Positions 1 through 11,140 of a stretch of 64,000 nucleotides of DNA are shown here, piece after piece. Source of the DNA: Eurosta solidaginis (taxonomy: Eukaryota > Arthropoda > Insecta > Diptera > Tephritidae); the NCBI RefSeq assembly GCF_040869045.1, contig NC_090321.1, forward strand, positions 89,634,603 through 89,698,602. Reading direction: 5' to 3'. Position numbers and translations under genes: made by a program. Below the pieces are notes generated by a model. It had not been told where the DNA came from and searched no databases. It saw only the letters and a list, made by a program, of their open reading frames with translations. How positions within the stretch are numbered: the first letter of the stretch is position 1; each line of letters starts with the position of its first letter.

Positions 1-57
1 TGATCAGACAAATAAAAGCGTTGGACGCGTCAAATTTCTATTGATAGTTTGTATGTA

Positions 58-365
58 TGTAAAGTTATGCAATTAATAATGTTTATTATTCAATTCAAAG
101 TTGAGCATTCAAAAATAAGTACAATTAAAGTTATGGTTTAAAGTGGATTACAATTAAAGTAGGTTGGTACAGCGAATAATTATAGTAACGACGGCTGCTT
201 TGGTCGACGGCTGATTACGACTGACTTGTCCGCTCGCTATTAGATTTTCTCCGAGCTAATTTACTCAGGCTGTGCGCTCGTTATTCGCCTTGAGTGTTTT
301 ACGTTTGCGCTGCCATATGTGTTGGTATATGCGTGCTGTCACAGTGCCTCCTCACCCGACTTACA
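58..365 (-). repeat. 3' LTR of the gypsy element
   Basis: Direct repeat of 4615-4922, bounded by TG and CA. It differs at two visible sites (near positions 80 and 111). The adjacent 366-377 on the minus strand is moderately purine-rich and may be the polypurine tract. Confidence 0.93.
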
Positions 366-379
366 TTCGGCCACCCTGA

Positions 380-1540
380 TTAGTCATCTGCCTCAGATGA
401 CAAAAGCTCTTCGTTGTTGACTGTATACTTCCAAAGTTTCATATTATCGCAACTCGTGGACGTATTACAGGGCCCCTCTACATCTGCCGCCTTTCTAACG
501 TTGAACCGGCCATTTCGTTTAACTTGTGTGATTTCGTACGGGCCGAGATATTCGCTAGCCAGCTTTCGTCCGGCTACAAACTGCGTGCGTCGTATTGCTA
601 CTAAATCGCCGATCTTGTACCCGTATTCCTTCTTTCGTTTGCTATCAAACTGCTTTTTGTATTGATTCTGAACGCGCTCGATTTCATGCCTCGTCTCTTG
701 CCGCAAATTGTGCCGCCCTTCGTCGTATGCATCATATAGCTCCTGCTCGAGTAAAAGTTGTATCTGATCACTGCATGTGTGGTTCATTTTGACACCAAAC
801 ATAAGTTCAAACGGCGGCCGCTTTGTAGACGCATGAGTATGTGAATTAATAGCTTGCTGTACTTTTGGAACTAACTTGAACCATTTTGCAGGTTCTTCTG
901 CCGAGAGCTTTGCAATAATCGACATAACCGTTCGATTCACTCTTTCGATCTGTCCATTTCCACGTGGGACCCCGGTAGTGCTCCAGATGTGATCAATACC
1001 CCTCTCCTTTACGTGCTCGGAAAACATATGTGCCGTGAACGCGGCACCTCTATCGGTAACTATGCGTGCGGGGTTTCCAAAAACCGCAGACCATGACTCC
1101 AGCTTCTGAACCGCTTCTTCGCAACCTGTGCTCTTTGTGGGGTACAGCCACACAAATTTGGTAAACGCGTCGACGATTGCCAAGATATATTTATACTGCT
1201 TTGAGGTAGTGTCCATTGGTCCCAGATGGTCAATATGCAACGTATGCAATGGTTGGTCACCTTTATCAATTACGTGCAGATAACCCTCTTTTTTACCCAA
1301 CTTCTTATTATAAATGATACATTTCACACAATTGTTGATTACCTGCGTAACTTTTTGTTCCAGGTGTGGTATCCAATAATTTTGTTGTATAGCATGCATA
1401 GTTTTTTGCACCGCAAAGTGACCAACATTATGAGCATCGACAATAATTTCTTTTTCCATCTGCTTTGGAACCACCAAAAGATCGTTACCCTCAATATTTT
1501 TATATAACAGCCCACCTTTTATTTTAAAAGCTCCGTATGG
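380..1540 (-). CDS. Integrase part of gypsy pol
   Basis: This open frame follows the RNase H frame after one in-frame TGA (1541-1543). From the first Met at 1477 it gives 365 residues. An HHCC zinc finger comes first (HNVGHF, then CVKC about 35 residues later). The catalytic core follows with D in HIDHLGPM, D in IVTDRGAAF and E in NGQIERVNR, so the D,D-35-E triad is intact. The C-terminal part carries a GDLVAIRR/YLGPYEI segment typical of retroelement integrase tails. Integrase inserts the cDNA into nuclear DNA. The frame is open to a stop just before the left LTR, the normal place for the end of pol. Confidence 0.9.
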   Translation of the reverse strand, partial: PYGAFKIKGGLLYKNIEGNDLLVVPKQMEKEIIVDAHNVGHFAVQKTMHAIQQNYWIPHLEQKVTQVINNCVKCIIYNKKLGKKEGYLHVIDKGDQPLHTLHIDHLGPMDTTSKQYKYILAIVDAFTKFVWLYPTKSTGCEEAVQKLESWSAVFGNPARIVTDRGAAFTAHMFSEHVKERGIDHIWSTTGVPRGNGQIERVNRTVMSIIAKLSAEEPAKWFKLVPKVQQAINSHTHASTKRPPFELMFGVKMNHTCSDQIQLLLEQELYDAYDEGRHNLRQETRHEIERVQNQYKKQFDSKRKKEYGYKIGDLVAIRRTQFVAGRKLASEYLGPYEITQVKRNGRFNVRKAADVEGPCNTSTSCDNMKLWKYTVNNEELLSSEADD

Positions 1541-2317
1541 TCAGCTATCCAGTAGATCTGCGATTGCTTTAGTCATTGTATCCTCTTGCTGTGCTTTTTT
1601 AATACGAGCCGCCAACTCCGACGCTACTATCATAACCTGCTGTGGGTATCGACTGAGGCAATCAACGTGCTTTAACCTTTCGCCTGCTCGGTGTTCTACA
1701 CTAAAGTCGAAGTCTTGCAAATAAACCACCCACGAGGCAACTTCTCGGGGTACATCCTTTTTACTTAACGTTTGTTTGAACGCCGCGCAATCAGTCACTA
1801 GCTTAAAATGAATACCCAACAGGTAGTGACGAAACTTTTTAAAAGCGAGGTATACCGCCTTCGCTTCCAAAACATAACTGTGCTGTCGCGCTTCTGCCCC
1901 CGTCGACTTTTTGCTCCAGAAGTACACTGGGTATAGCTGGCCGCTATACCATTGCAATAGTGTTGCACCGAAACCATCCTTCGACGCATCTGTATGTACC
2001 TCAGTGTTTGCATTTCTGTTGTACAACCTTAGTACTGGCTCTTTAGTCAAACAATTTTTCAGCGTTTGTACAGCTTCGACTTCAGCTGGACCGATAGCAA
2101 ACACAGAGTCTTTACGTAGTAGATTTGTTAATGGTCTGGCGATGTGTGAGTATCCTTTAATGAACTTTCGAAAAAATCCCGTTAGGCCTAAAAACGACTG
2201 CACGGCCTTAACATTTTTTGGGATTGCAAACTTATTAACCGCATCCGTTTTCTCTTTGCCTGGCCACACGCATCCATCTTTAACAAAGTGACCCAGGAAA
2301 CTTACAGATGCCTGCAT
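1541..2317 (-). pseudogene. RT thumb and RNase H part of gypsy pol
   Basis: 258 residues in the same frame as the integrase but shifted from the upstream RT frame. It starts inside the conserved FLGH motif that follows the RT palm, continues with the PLTNLLRK connection, and carries RNase H landmarks (HTDASKDGFG, LEAKAVYLAF, VTDCAAF, HVDCLSR). A short stretch before FLGH is missing compared with relatives, consistent with a small deletion near 2320 that also shifted the frame. It ends at an in-frame TGA before the integrase spacer. Confidence 0.88.
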
Positions 2318-3993
2318 AAAATGGCATTTTGTTCTGCTGCCGTTGCAAAAACCAGCTTTGTCTTACGAAGACAATCATCAGCTGTTTCTGCGTGAATGAT
2401 AATATCGTCCATATATAAGTCTAATACGTTATTATTTATTAGATTCTGGAAGACGTAGTTAACGAAACGTATAAAAACGGCGGGAGAGTTGCAGAAGCCA
2501 AACGGAGCCCTATTAAATTCGTAAAGCCCCCTTGTTGTTGTGAAGGCGGTGTATTTTTTGCCACTCTCTTCAATGGGGACGTGGAAAAACCCATTTTCCA
2601 AATCCAAAACCGTAAAAAATTTCGACTTCTGCAACTTTTCGAGTACGTCCTCAATTATAGGGACCGGAAAACAATCTTTTAGTACAGCCGAGTTAAGTTT
2701 TCGAAAATCCACACAAATGCGGCACGTACCGTCCTTTTTCTTCACGATAACCATGCGGCTGGCGAAGTTGGACGTAGACTGTCTTATGATTCCAGCTCTA
2801 AGCCACTCATCAATTTGCTTGCTGACTGCTTCAACTTCGTGGAATGGTATGCGACTTGGAGCGTGCCTGAACGGGACAACGTTACCATCCGGAATGATCT
2901 TCAATACAACTGGACATTCCTCAACATAATCGATTGGCTTGTAGTTGGCAATCAAGGAGCGAATTTCGGCTTCGTACTGCGGAGGATGATCAACATGAGA
3001 ATTTGTGTCGGTTACATTATAAATACTTATCTGATTAAGATCCTCATAAGTTTCCCCCACGTTTAGTGGAGAAAACTTATATCCATCTGCCGTCGCCGCC
3101 AAGTTGAACTTCGAAATAAAATCGTAACCCAGTAGCGCATCATACATAACGTCTTTGTCAGATACTACAATGAATTTTTGCTGCGTCAGTAAGTCGTCAA
3201 CACCTACTTCAGCAACGAAACACCCAATTGGTTTTGTAGATTTAGTACCGAGGCCGCGAAGCTGTTGCATATATGTTTGCAGCACACCTCCACCAACTTT
3301 TTCGAATGTACTTTTTTTCATAATAGTTATATCTGCGCCCGTGTCTACTAACCCGTTTACTTCGACGTTGTTAATCTTTATGTTTTTACAGCGTTTCGAA
3401 TTATGAACCAGGTTTACAGCAGCAGCTACAGTTGGACAGTCTTTCGACATATGCCCACTTTTATTGCAAGGAAAACACTTTGTTTCTGCGCAATTTTTCC
3501 GCATATGATCCGTAGCGCCACAGTTAAAGCAATGTGTTTTCTTTTCGCTTGAAATGTGCGAACGCTTCTCGTTTACGTGTACTTGCCCTTTATGCTCTTT
3601 GTTGCTTTTTTCCCGCAAAACTATTTTCTCGTAAACTTCGTATTGATCTTGCAATTCCTTATATGACTTACAGCTCCAAAGGTTGTATTTAAATTCGTCT
3701 TTTAATTGCAGTCCACCAACTATATAACGAATCACCGACTGCGTGTCTATATTACTACGTGTAGCCAATTTCTTCATCTGCAGCACATATTCGTGCAAAC
3801 TCTCATTCTTTTGTTTTTTCCGTTCTCGTAGCTCTGCGTGAACATCAGCACTACACATTTTTGACTTGTCAAATTCGTCTTCCAACATTGTGCGCATTGC
3901 ACCATATTCGTAAACAGCTACCGATTCAAGAAAAAGTTTCGCAGTTTTCGTCATTTTCGCCCTTGCTTGCACGTACTTCTGTACATTGTTCAA
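2302..3993 (-). pseudogene. Gag C-terminus, protease and reverse transcriptase of gypsy element
   Basis: 563 residues. The N-terminal third is capsid-like. Two CCHC zinc knuckles follow (CFNCGATDHMRKNC and CFPCNKSGHMSKDC), then an aspartic protease with VDTGADITIM and a LLGYDFI flap/loop motif, then RT with RICVDFRKLN, LDLENGFFHVPI and the catalytic YMDDIII motif. Gag and pol share one frame, so the element would express a single polyprotein. The frame is lost just after the palm at about 2320. It is in phase with the upstream gag segment, separated only by the TGA at 4030-4032. Confidence 0.92.
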
Positions 3994-4029
3994 ACCGTAT
4001 GCAGCTGCGTTTAATTCAAAGTTAGTAAA

Positions 4030-4419
4030 TCAGTGTTTCACTGGCATATTTCCTCCATCAAATTCGGGTATAATTTTGCCAAAACTTTCTGCCGTAATTT
4101 TGGTTTCGGCCTGCTTTGTTTCGTCTGCTTGCATTTTCAATGTAAGCAATTGCACCAGCTGTTGTAGCAATTCATTATTCTTACATTCCACTGTTTTGTT
4201 TTGTTCTGCCATTGCCGCTGCTTCTTTTACTGCTTTCTGCTGCTCTGCTTCGGCCATGACTTTCTTGGAAGCTGTCTGAGCGTATTCTCTCCACCTCGTT
4301 GCCTGCTTTGTTGAGCGTGTGTTGTAACGCCGTCTCACTTCCTCTACCTGCTTTGTCTGCTTTTTGACTTTGGTGGTGTTTTTTGAATCGCCTGCGCTTT
4401 GGCGACTAGCACGAGTCAT
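4030..4419 (-). pseudogene. Gag N-terminus of gypsy element
   Basis: 129 residues from the ATG at 4417-4419 to a TGA at 4030-4032. It is basic at the start (RASRQSAG, KVKKQTKQVEEVRRRYNTR) and then rich in Ala, Glu and Gln, consistent with a coiled coil. It lies in phase with the downstream capsid/protease/RT frame, so a single nonsense codon splits gag. The protein would coat the RNA in cytoplasmic particles. The TGA could be a lesion or, less likely, a readthrough site; the fact that pol has a second TGA favours decay. Confidence 0.82.
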
Positions 4420-4599
4420 ATGCGTTGAACGGAATTTTTTTTTGACCGATCAACGACCCTATTTTTTTTTTTTTGCGACTGAACTGCAACTGTAGAAGTA
4501 CTGTTTTGCCAACTTCACTTTATTGCACTGCTTGCCTATTGTTCTTCAATTCGGCTGCAACTTACATAAGTTTGATTCAATTTGTATTAAGGTTCGGCA

Positions 4600-4612
4600 G
4601 GTTGAGCCCCCA
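4600..4612 (-). promoter_or_regulatory. Putative tRNA primer binding site of gypsy element
   Basis: Two bases inside the 5' LTR on the minus strand the sequence reads TGGGGGCTCAACC, beginning with the TGG expected opposite a tRNA CCA end. The tRNA species was not determined. Confidence 0.6.
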
Positions 4613-4614
4613 AA

Positions 4615-4922
4615 TGTAAAGTTATGCAATTAATAACGTTTATTATTCAATTCAAAGTTGAGTATTCAAAAATAAGTACAATTAAAGTTATGGTTTAAAG
4701 TGGATTACAATTAAAGTAGGTTGGTACAGCGAATAATTATAGTAACGACGGCTGCTTTGGTCGACGGCTGATTACGACTGACTTGTCCGCTCGCTATTAG
4801 ATTTTCTCCGAGCTAATTTACTCAGGCTGTGCGCTCGTTATTCGCCTTGAGTGTTTTACGTTTGCGCTGCCATATGTGTTGGTATATGCGTGCTGTCACA
4901 GTGCCTCCTCACCCGACTTACA
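4615..4922 (-). repeat. 5' LTR of the gypsy element
   Basis: Promoter-side LTR for the minus-strand element, 308 bp, TG...CA ends, matching 58-365 apart from two visible differences. The TGTA target duplication follows at 4923-4926. Confidence 0.93.
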
Positions 4923-5160
4923 TGTATTATGTGTTCCAAATATAGACCAAATCGGACCACAAAAACGATGTTTTGAATATCCCAATCCTTGCGCCACCTA
5001 GCGGCGATTTTTTCACAGGCCACTTTATATTCATGTATGTGTTATGTGTTCCAAATATGAACCAAATCGGACCACAAAAACGATTTGTTTGAATATCTCG
5101 ACCTTGCGCCACCTAGCGGCGATTTTTTCATAGGTCTCTTTCTATTCTTGTATGTATTAC
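4923..5160. repeat. Minisatellite, ~115-bp unit, two copies
   Basis: Two consecutive copies of a unit containing GTTCCAAATATGAACC, ATCGGACCACAAAAACGA and GCGCCACCTAGCGGCGAT. Related units reappear at 6490-6710 on the other side of an RTE fragment, so the LINE probably inserted in, or was captured by, the array. Confidence 0.85.
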
Positions 5161-6489
5161 TTACTTAATTAATTGGCGCTTAATCGTTTAAACGGTTATG
5201 GCCGCCCAACAAGGCGCGCCAGTCGCTCCTTCTCTGTGCCAACCGGAACCAATTGGTCACACCAAGGGAGTTTAAATCGTTTTCCACCTGGTCCTTAAAA
5301 CTGAGTGGGGGCCACCCTCTACTTCTACTTCCGTAGGCGGGTTCCGATAGAAACACTTTCTTGGCCAGAGCGTCATCTTTCAGCCGCTGCGTTTTAATTC
5401 GCTGGACTATGTTGATGTCTGCCTATAGCTCGTAAAGCTCATCGTTAAATCTTCTTCGGTACTCGCCATCGCCAACGCGTAGAGGTCCTTAAATCTTTCG
5501 AAGAACTTTTCTGTCGAACACTCCAAGAGTCGCTTCATCTGCTGTTATCATGGTCCATGCTTCTGCCCCATATAGCAGGACGGGTACGATAAGTGACTTG
5601 TAGAGTATGATTTTCGTTTGCCGAGAGAGGACTTTACTTTTCAATTATCTACCTAGACCAAAGTAGCATTTATTGGCAAGAGTGATTCCTCGCTGTATTT
5701 CAGAGCCGATGTTGTAGCTAGTGTTTATGCTGGTTCCCAAATAACCGAGGTCTTTTACTATTTCGAAATTATGGCTGCCAACTGTAGCGTGGTTGCCAAG
5801 GCGCATATGCGCTGACTCTTTGCTCGATGACAGCAGGTACTTCGTTTTGTCCTCATTCACCATCAGACCCATCTTTACCGCTTCTTTTTCCAGTTTGGAG
5901 TAAGCAGAACTAACAGCGCGGGTGTTTAGGCCGATGATATCAATGTCATCAGCATACGCCGGTAATTGCACACTTTCATAGAATATTATTCCAGAGCGGT
6001 TAATTTCTGCAGCTAGTATAATTTTCTCCAGCAACAAATTAAATAAATCACACGATAGGGGGTCACCCTGTCTGAAACCTCGTTTAGTTTCGAACGGCTC
6101 GGAGAGGTCCTTCCCAATTCTGACTGAGCTGATGGTGTTGTTCAACGTCATTTTGCACAGCCGTATAAGTTTTGGGGGAAACCAAATTCAGACATAGCGG
6201 CATATGTGCAGCTCCTTTTCGTGATGTCGAAGGCGGCTTTAAAATCGACGAAGAGGTGATGTGTGTCGATTCTTTTTTCGCGGGTTTTTTCCAAGATTTC
6301 GCGCATTGTGAAAATCTTGTCGATGGTAGATTTACCAGGTCTGAAGCCGCGCTGACAAGGTCCAATCAGTTGATTCACGGTGGGCTTCAATATTTCGCAC
6401 AACACACTTGACAGGACCTTATATGCGATATTAAGAAGGCTGATTCCGCGATAGTTGGTGCAGTTTGCAGTATTCCCCTTCTTGTGGGC
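5161..6489 (-). pseudogene. RTE-type non-LTR retrotransposon fragment (RT and C-terminus)
   Basis: Minus-strand pieces of one reverse transcriptase read in order: NTANCTNYRGISLLNIAYK and GFRPGKSTIDKIF (6148-6490), then a frameshift near 6150, then TKRGFRQGDPLSCDLFN and the catalytic LPAYADDIDII motif (5645-6151). A further degraded stretch to about 5165 matches in frame-shifted pieces the usual RTE tail (GPLRV.DGEYRRRFN, WRALLGGHNRLNA-like). No endonuclease domain is present, so it is 5' truncated. It is interrupted by at least two frameshifts. The 3' end near 5160 is simple TTAATTAA-rich sequence. Confidence 0.88.
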
Positions 6490-6710
6490 TGGCAAATATG
6501 AGCCCAATCGGACCACAAATACGATTTTTTTGAATATCTCGATCCTTTCGCCACCTAGCTGCGATTTTTTTTTCATATCTCGCTTTCTATCCATGTATGT
6601 ATTGTGTTCCAAATATGAACCAAATCGGACCACAAATACGATTTTTTGAAATAGTTCGATCCATGCGCCACATATCGGAGTTTTTTGTTTTTATTATTGC
6701 ATCGTCGTCG
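6490..6710. repeat. Minisatellite, ~115-bp unit, right-hand copies
   Basis: About two degenerate units of the array seen at 4923-5160 (CCAAATATGAACCAAATCGGACCAC and GCGCCAC...CGGAG). Confidence 0.8.
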
Positions 6711-7784
6711 GGTTCTGAATTATATTCCAAGTTTGAAGCTTGTAGCTTATCGAGAAGTTACTTAAATTTCAATTACAAAATTCGTTCACAACGGCCGTGC
6801 TGTCAAGTCCAGCTAAATAAAACCGTTTAAAAAGTTTTCGGGCGATGTCGCCTCTTTGTAGTGGTTTGGCAAACACTCCGAGTGTATTCCTGCCATGAAA
6901 AGCTTCTCAGTGAATAATCATCTGTCTTGCAAATGCCGTTCGGAGAAATTTGTAAAAAAAATTAAAAGGAGCCTGACGGAAATTGGAAGAGAAGCTTGGC
7001 CTTAAATCTCTTCGGAGGTTATCGCGACTTGCATTCAATTTTTTACAAAATCTGCTAACTCCATCCACCAAAATTTCGCCATAGAACGAAAAACCTATAT
7101 TACATGACAAGTTAAAATGTATTGAAATTTTATGGAGTTAGCGACTTTTCATAATTTTGTTTGAGTTAGTGATTCTGGACAATAAACACGTAGATATGTG
7201 TTCTTTTACCATCATATGCAGAAATTGTGTCCCATTCCACCATTATCAAAAAGTCGGTTTAAGTTAAATGCGGAGATTTTAATGCATCGTCCTCGATCTC
7301 AAATTATGCTCAAGTTGTGATGTTAATTGACTGAACTTTGTTGATCTTAAACATGTAGACCATCGGCACTTGGAAAAGTATCGGGGAAGTTTTGAGGTAA
7401 AGTATGGATACGTTACTCAGTACCTGGAAAAAAGCATCGAGTACGAAATGCTCCAGTATTTTTTGGAAAAGTATCGATACTACTCACTTAGTACTTGTAT
7501 CGTTCTATCACTGATCGTGATAGTCAGCAAACTCCTTCAGGCGAAATAGGGATTTTAAACGTGGAAGAGACGCTAAGAAGAGTGTTGTATATAAAACACA
7601 TAGTTTTACTTACGTAAGCTCTCTATCGTTATTAGGCCTCGATGAACTGCGACAAAAATGTTTGAAAACACTATTGAGAAAATGATGTATGTCATAAAGC
7701 AGCGATTTAACATTTTTTTTCAAACACTCGCTACTTGTAAGAATTCACAATGCTTCATAAAATAAATCCACCTGCCAAGTTTAT
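6711..7784. other. AT-rich non-coding stretch
   Basis: No convincing gene is visible. 7360-7510 repeats the motif GAAAAGTATCG several times, suggesting a very degraded tandem repeat. Confidence 0.5.
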
Positions 7785-8980
7785 CCATGAAAAAACACCG
7801 TTATAACCATTTCTGACTTTATTGACGTTTTTCCGAATTGAAGAAAAGATAAATTCTCAATTGCACACATGCATATTTATGGTTTTTCTCAAACAAAAAC
7901 AAATTTTAATATTTTATTTATTACATCTCCTTTTGTTTCGAGGTTGCTTTCTTTAAATATTAAATTGCGCAAAATTAAAAAAATCATGGCCGATCAGAAA
8001 AGGGAACGGTTATACCTTATAAGTTTTTTATCATGAGTATATTCATTATAAAAACGCCTATCAGGGAAAACCGTTTCTGACATTATTGGAGTTTTTTCGT
8101 AATGAAAAAAATTTCAAATTTCTCAACTGCACACATACGTACTTATTTTTTTCAAATAAAAACATGTTTGATTATTTTACTATGTTTATTTAATGATTTA
8201 CTTTTGTTCTGAGATTGATTTTTAAATATTATATTGCTCAAAAACTTAAAAAAAATCTTAGCCTATCAGAAGAGAGAGCGGTTATACCTTACTAGCAGAC
8301 CTGGCAGACGTTGTTCTGCCCTAAATTTGGCCTATCTGCATTTTTTAATAAGCTTTTTCCGTCTAACTCTGCCCTCCCCCACCCCTCTTCACTTTTTCCT
8401 GATCCTTTTATTCACTCCTCCGTCCGTCTTTTTCGCTTCATCTATCTCCATATTCGTCTCATTCTATTTCTTTCTCAGTATCCTTCTACTTCCCTCTTTT
8501 CTCTTCTCTCACCGTCTTCTCATTCTTCTTCATCCCTTATTGCCTGTCCCAGAGGGTGGTATGTATTTTGTTCCAGTCCCAGTCCCAGTCCCACTCCGAG
8601 TCTCAGTCCCGGCCCTAGTTCTAATCCCAGTCCCAGTCCGTCTCTGGTTAACTTCCCAGAAAAAAGGATCGTAAATACTAATATAGGCAAATTTATATAC
8701 CAAATTTTCAAATATTGAATTTTTTCTAAAAAAAAAATCATAACTCAAGAATGGCTAAACCGATTTGGGATTTCAAAATGAACTAACCATTATCTCTCCT
8801 TCCTGTATATTTCCTAAAAATTTCATGGCAATCTTTCTATCCGTTCTCGAGTTATGTACTGACAATCAAAATGTACACTTCTTTTTATATATATAGAAGA
8901 TACGTGTTTTATCATGAGTTTATCAGTATTTGAACTGTGACTTGATTGTCAATCCACCTTTTCGACACTGATAATTTTGG
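7785..8980. repeat. Degenerate ~255-bp tandem duplication, target of a Helitron
   Basis: Two AT-rich units start near 7790 and 8045 and share the order TTTCTGAC(A/T)TTATTG, ACTGCACACAT, TTTTGTT(C/T), GGTTATACCTTA and TTATCATGAG. The second unit is interrupted at GGTTATACCTTA by the Helitron at 8292-8900 and resumes at 8901 with TACGTGTTTTATCATGAG, so the first unit acts as a paralogous empty site. Confidence 0.75.
8292..8900 (-). mobile_element. Non-autonomous Helitron
   Basis: On the minus strand the element starts TCTTCTATATATATAAAAAG and ends with a hairpin (GGCAGA stem, ACAACG loop, TCTGCC stem) followed 11 nt later by CTAG. It lies between an A and a T with no target duplication, as Helitrons do by rolling-circle insertion. 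Inside are a pyrimidine-rich tract (8380-8560) and a CCCAGT-type hexanucleotide minisatellite (8573-8635). It has no Rep/helicase frame, so it depends on an autonomous relative. Related copies end at 53388 and 60463. Confidence 0.8.
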
Positions 8981-9689
8981 TATATGAAATCTATGTATGT
9001 AGTTCAATTAATTTTGCACTGATAACCTGAACACAAATATAAATGCATATAAAAAGAAAAAAAATTATTTAATCAAAAAAATCAGTACAAATTTGAAACA
9101 AGGTAACAAGGTCTTAAAGACGGCCGTTGATTTTTAAAAACAATTTTTCCGGTTATTTGCATAGCCGAAACCGATATTTTAAATTGAAAGAGTTTTTTTA
9201 TGTCCACCCATTAAATAACTGTTAAATAAGAGCTCTGTTGGTTTCGGGTTTTCACAGAGAACGATCGTTATGCAAGCAATATAAAGGGAATGGTCAGGGA
9301 AGGCGAAAACCCGATTACCAAAAAAAAGTATAATCACGTTCTGTTAAGACGTACATATGTATATGTTAGCTAATAGGGTTCACTGTAAACGAATAACATA
9401 AGCAGAGATGAATTTAGAGGAGAGGATAAAGGAAAAGAAAGAATAGGAATAGAAACAAGTAAGAACGGGCCTGTCTTCAACTGTGCCGAAGACTTCATAC
9501 CTTTCATGAATGGGGCTGAACAATAATCTTATCCCGTTCGTAATCTCCGAATAATCGGATATATAAGATAAGAAATATATAGTGAACAGATCTATATACC
9601 CAAACGATTTTTAAGTTAAATATAAAATAAAAAACAGGTAGGTACTTTGTGTGAGGATGCAAAGTTTCAGGTTTTTTGTGGTCTGCGAG
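8981..9689. other. AT-rich non-coding stretch
   Basis: No gene, RNA or clear repeat boundary is visible. Confidence 0.5.
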
Positions 9690-10555
9690 TGAAAACTATG
9701 ACTACGAATCACGTATTTCAAAAATATATGATGTAAACGTAACTATTTGATGAAATTTTATGAATTTGAAGCTTCTATCCGTAAAAAAGGGGCAAAAATG
9801 ACAGTTTTATATGAAGTATATAATATATATACCACCGATCTCTATGATTTTTTGGACACAACAATATATACTATATACGTAAGCAATCGGTGAAATTTGA
9901 AGCGTTTAGCTGTTAAAATGGGGTAGAAATTGCGAAAAGTTTCTTATCTGAACAATCGGTTGTATGAGATATATACTATATATATAACCGATCTCTATGA
10001 TTTTTTCAGACAACAACATATACCGTATACGTAAGCATTCGGTGAAATTTGAAGCCTCTAGCTCTTAAAATAGGGCAATAATTACGAAAAGTTTCTTATC
10101 TGAACAATCGGTTGTGGAGATATATACTATATATACGACCGATCTCATCAATTTTTTCAGGCAACAATATGTGCAATATACGAAAGTATATGGTGAAGTT
10201 TGAAGCTTCAATCTGTTAAATTGAGTAAGATATTACAAAAATCCTCTTTTTCTGAAAAATCGGTTGTATGGAGGATATATGCTATAGTGGTCCGATCCGG
10301 CCGGTTCCGACAAATGTCTAATCGGACACCCAAATACACCCGCTCACCAAATTTTATCAAAATATCTCAAAAATTGAGGGACTAGTTTGCATACAAACAG
10401 ACAGACGGACATGGCTAAATCAACTCAGCTCTTCAACCTGATTATTTCGGTATACTTAATGGTGGGTCTATCTATTTTCCTTTAATGACTTACAATTTTG
10501 GGTTTCGTGACGAAATTAATATACCATTTCATTTTCATGAAAGTATAAAAAGTAA
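9690..10555. repeat. Interspersed element with about four degenerate ~145-bp tandem units
   Basis: Units share GATCTCTATGATTTTTT, ATATACGTAAGCA, GGTGAAATTTGAAGC, AAAATnGGG and GAACAATCGGTTGT. The right end contains CAGACAGACGGACATGGCTAAATC, also found (with variation) at the right ends of the satellite-bearing elements at 23.5, 39.6, 56.4 and 63.5 kb, so the family is probably related to them. Confidence 0.7.
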
Positions 10556-11140
10556 AGGAAAGAGAAAGGATAACAACTGTTGGAATGTTATCTACGGTTC
10601 ATGGGCTTGTTGTACATTTTTTGTTATCAGCGAGCTATAGACGAGTTAGCAATCTGTTGTCGATGAGTTACCGGTTTGTTATCGATTTTTCATCCATAAA
10701 AGACAGCTTTTTTATTCAACATTTTACCGATGTGTTCTCGAAAAAGTATCGATTAGTTATCGGAATAATATAGTTTCGATAATTTCCAAAATAGTACCAA
10801 AATGATCCCCAAATTTTCGCAAATATAATCCCGCAAACTATAAAACCTAATGTTAAGTTTACATTATGGTAAATTCTAACAAACGAGAGATATACCATTT
10901 CCGAAAAGTATTTCGGTCGCAAACTAATGGTTTAAAAAGCACTTAAGGCAACAAATCACACCGAACCATTTGCAATTAAAAATTCAACACTGAAAAAAAA
11001 AACGAAAAAGTTCATAAATAAACATATCTAAATGAGAAAACCAAATCTCTTTTTCTGGTTGACCGTTAAACCGCGTGTATGTATGTACTATGTATTTATT
11101 CCCATGACATTGCATTAAAAACTCTTTAACTTTATCTATG
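10556..11140. other. AT-rich non-coding stretch with repeated TATCGAT-like motifs
   Basis: 10580-10770 repeats GTTATCGAT/GTTATC with variation. No gene is visible. Confidence 0.4.

Larger units (their letters stand above)
58..4922 (-). mobile_element. Ty3/gypsy LTR retrotransposon, full length but coding-defective
   Basis: The element is bounded by two direct 308-bp repeats (58-365 and 4615-4922) that begin TG and end CA, and flanked by a 4-bp target duplication TGTA (54-57 and 4923-4926). It reads on the minus strand: primer site next to the right LTR, then gag, protease, reverse transcriptase, RNase H and integrase in Ty3/gypsy order. I saw only two differences between the LTRs, so the insertion is young. 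The coding region nevertheless carries two in-frame TGA codons (4030-4032, 1541-1543) and a frameshift near 2320, so this copy cannot make intact Pol. No env-like frame is visible. Exact gypsy lineage is uncertain; the integrase zinc finger and short spacer resemble insect mag/CsRn1-type elements (inference). Confidence 0.95.

Noticed and set aside
8234..8748. Overlapping open frames on both strands rich in Pro, Ser and Phe (also at 53011-53369 and 60086-60444)
   Set aside because: They read the pyrimidine tract and CCCAGT minisatellite inside the Helitron family; there is no protein motif.
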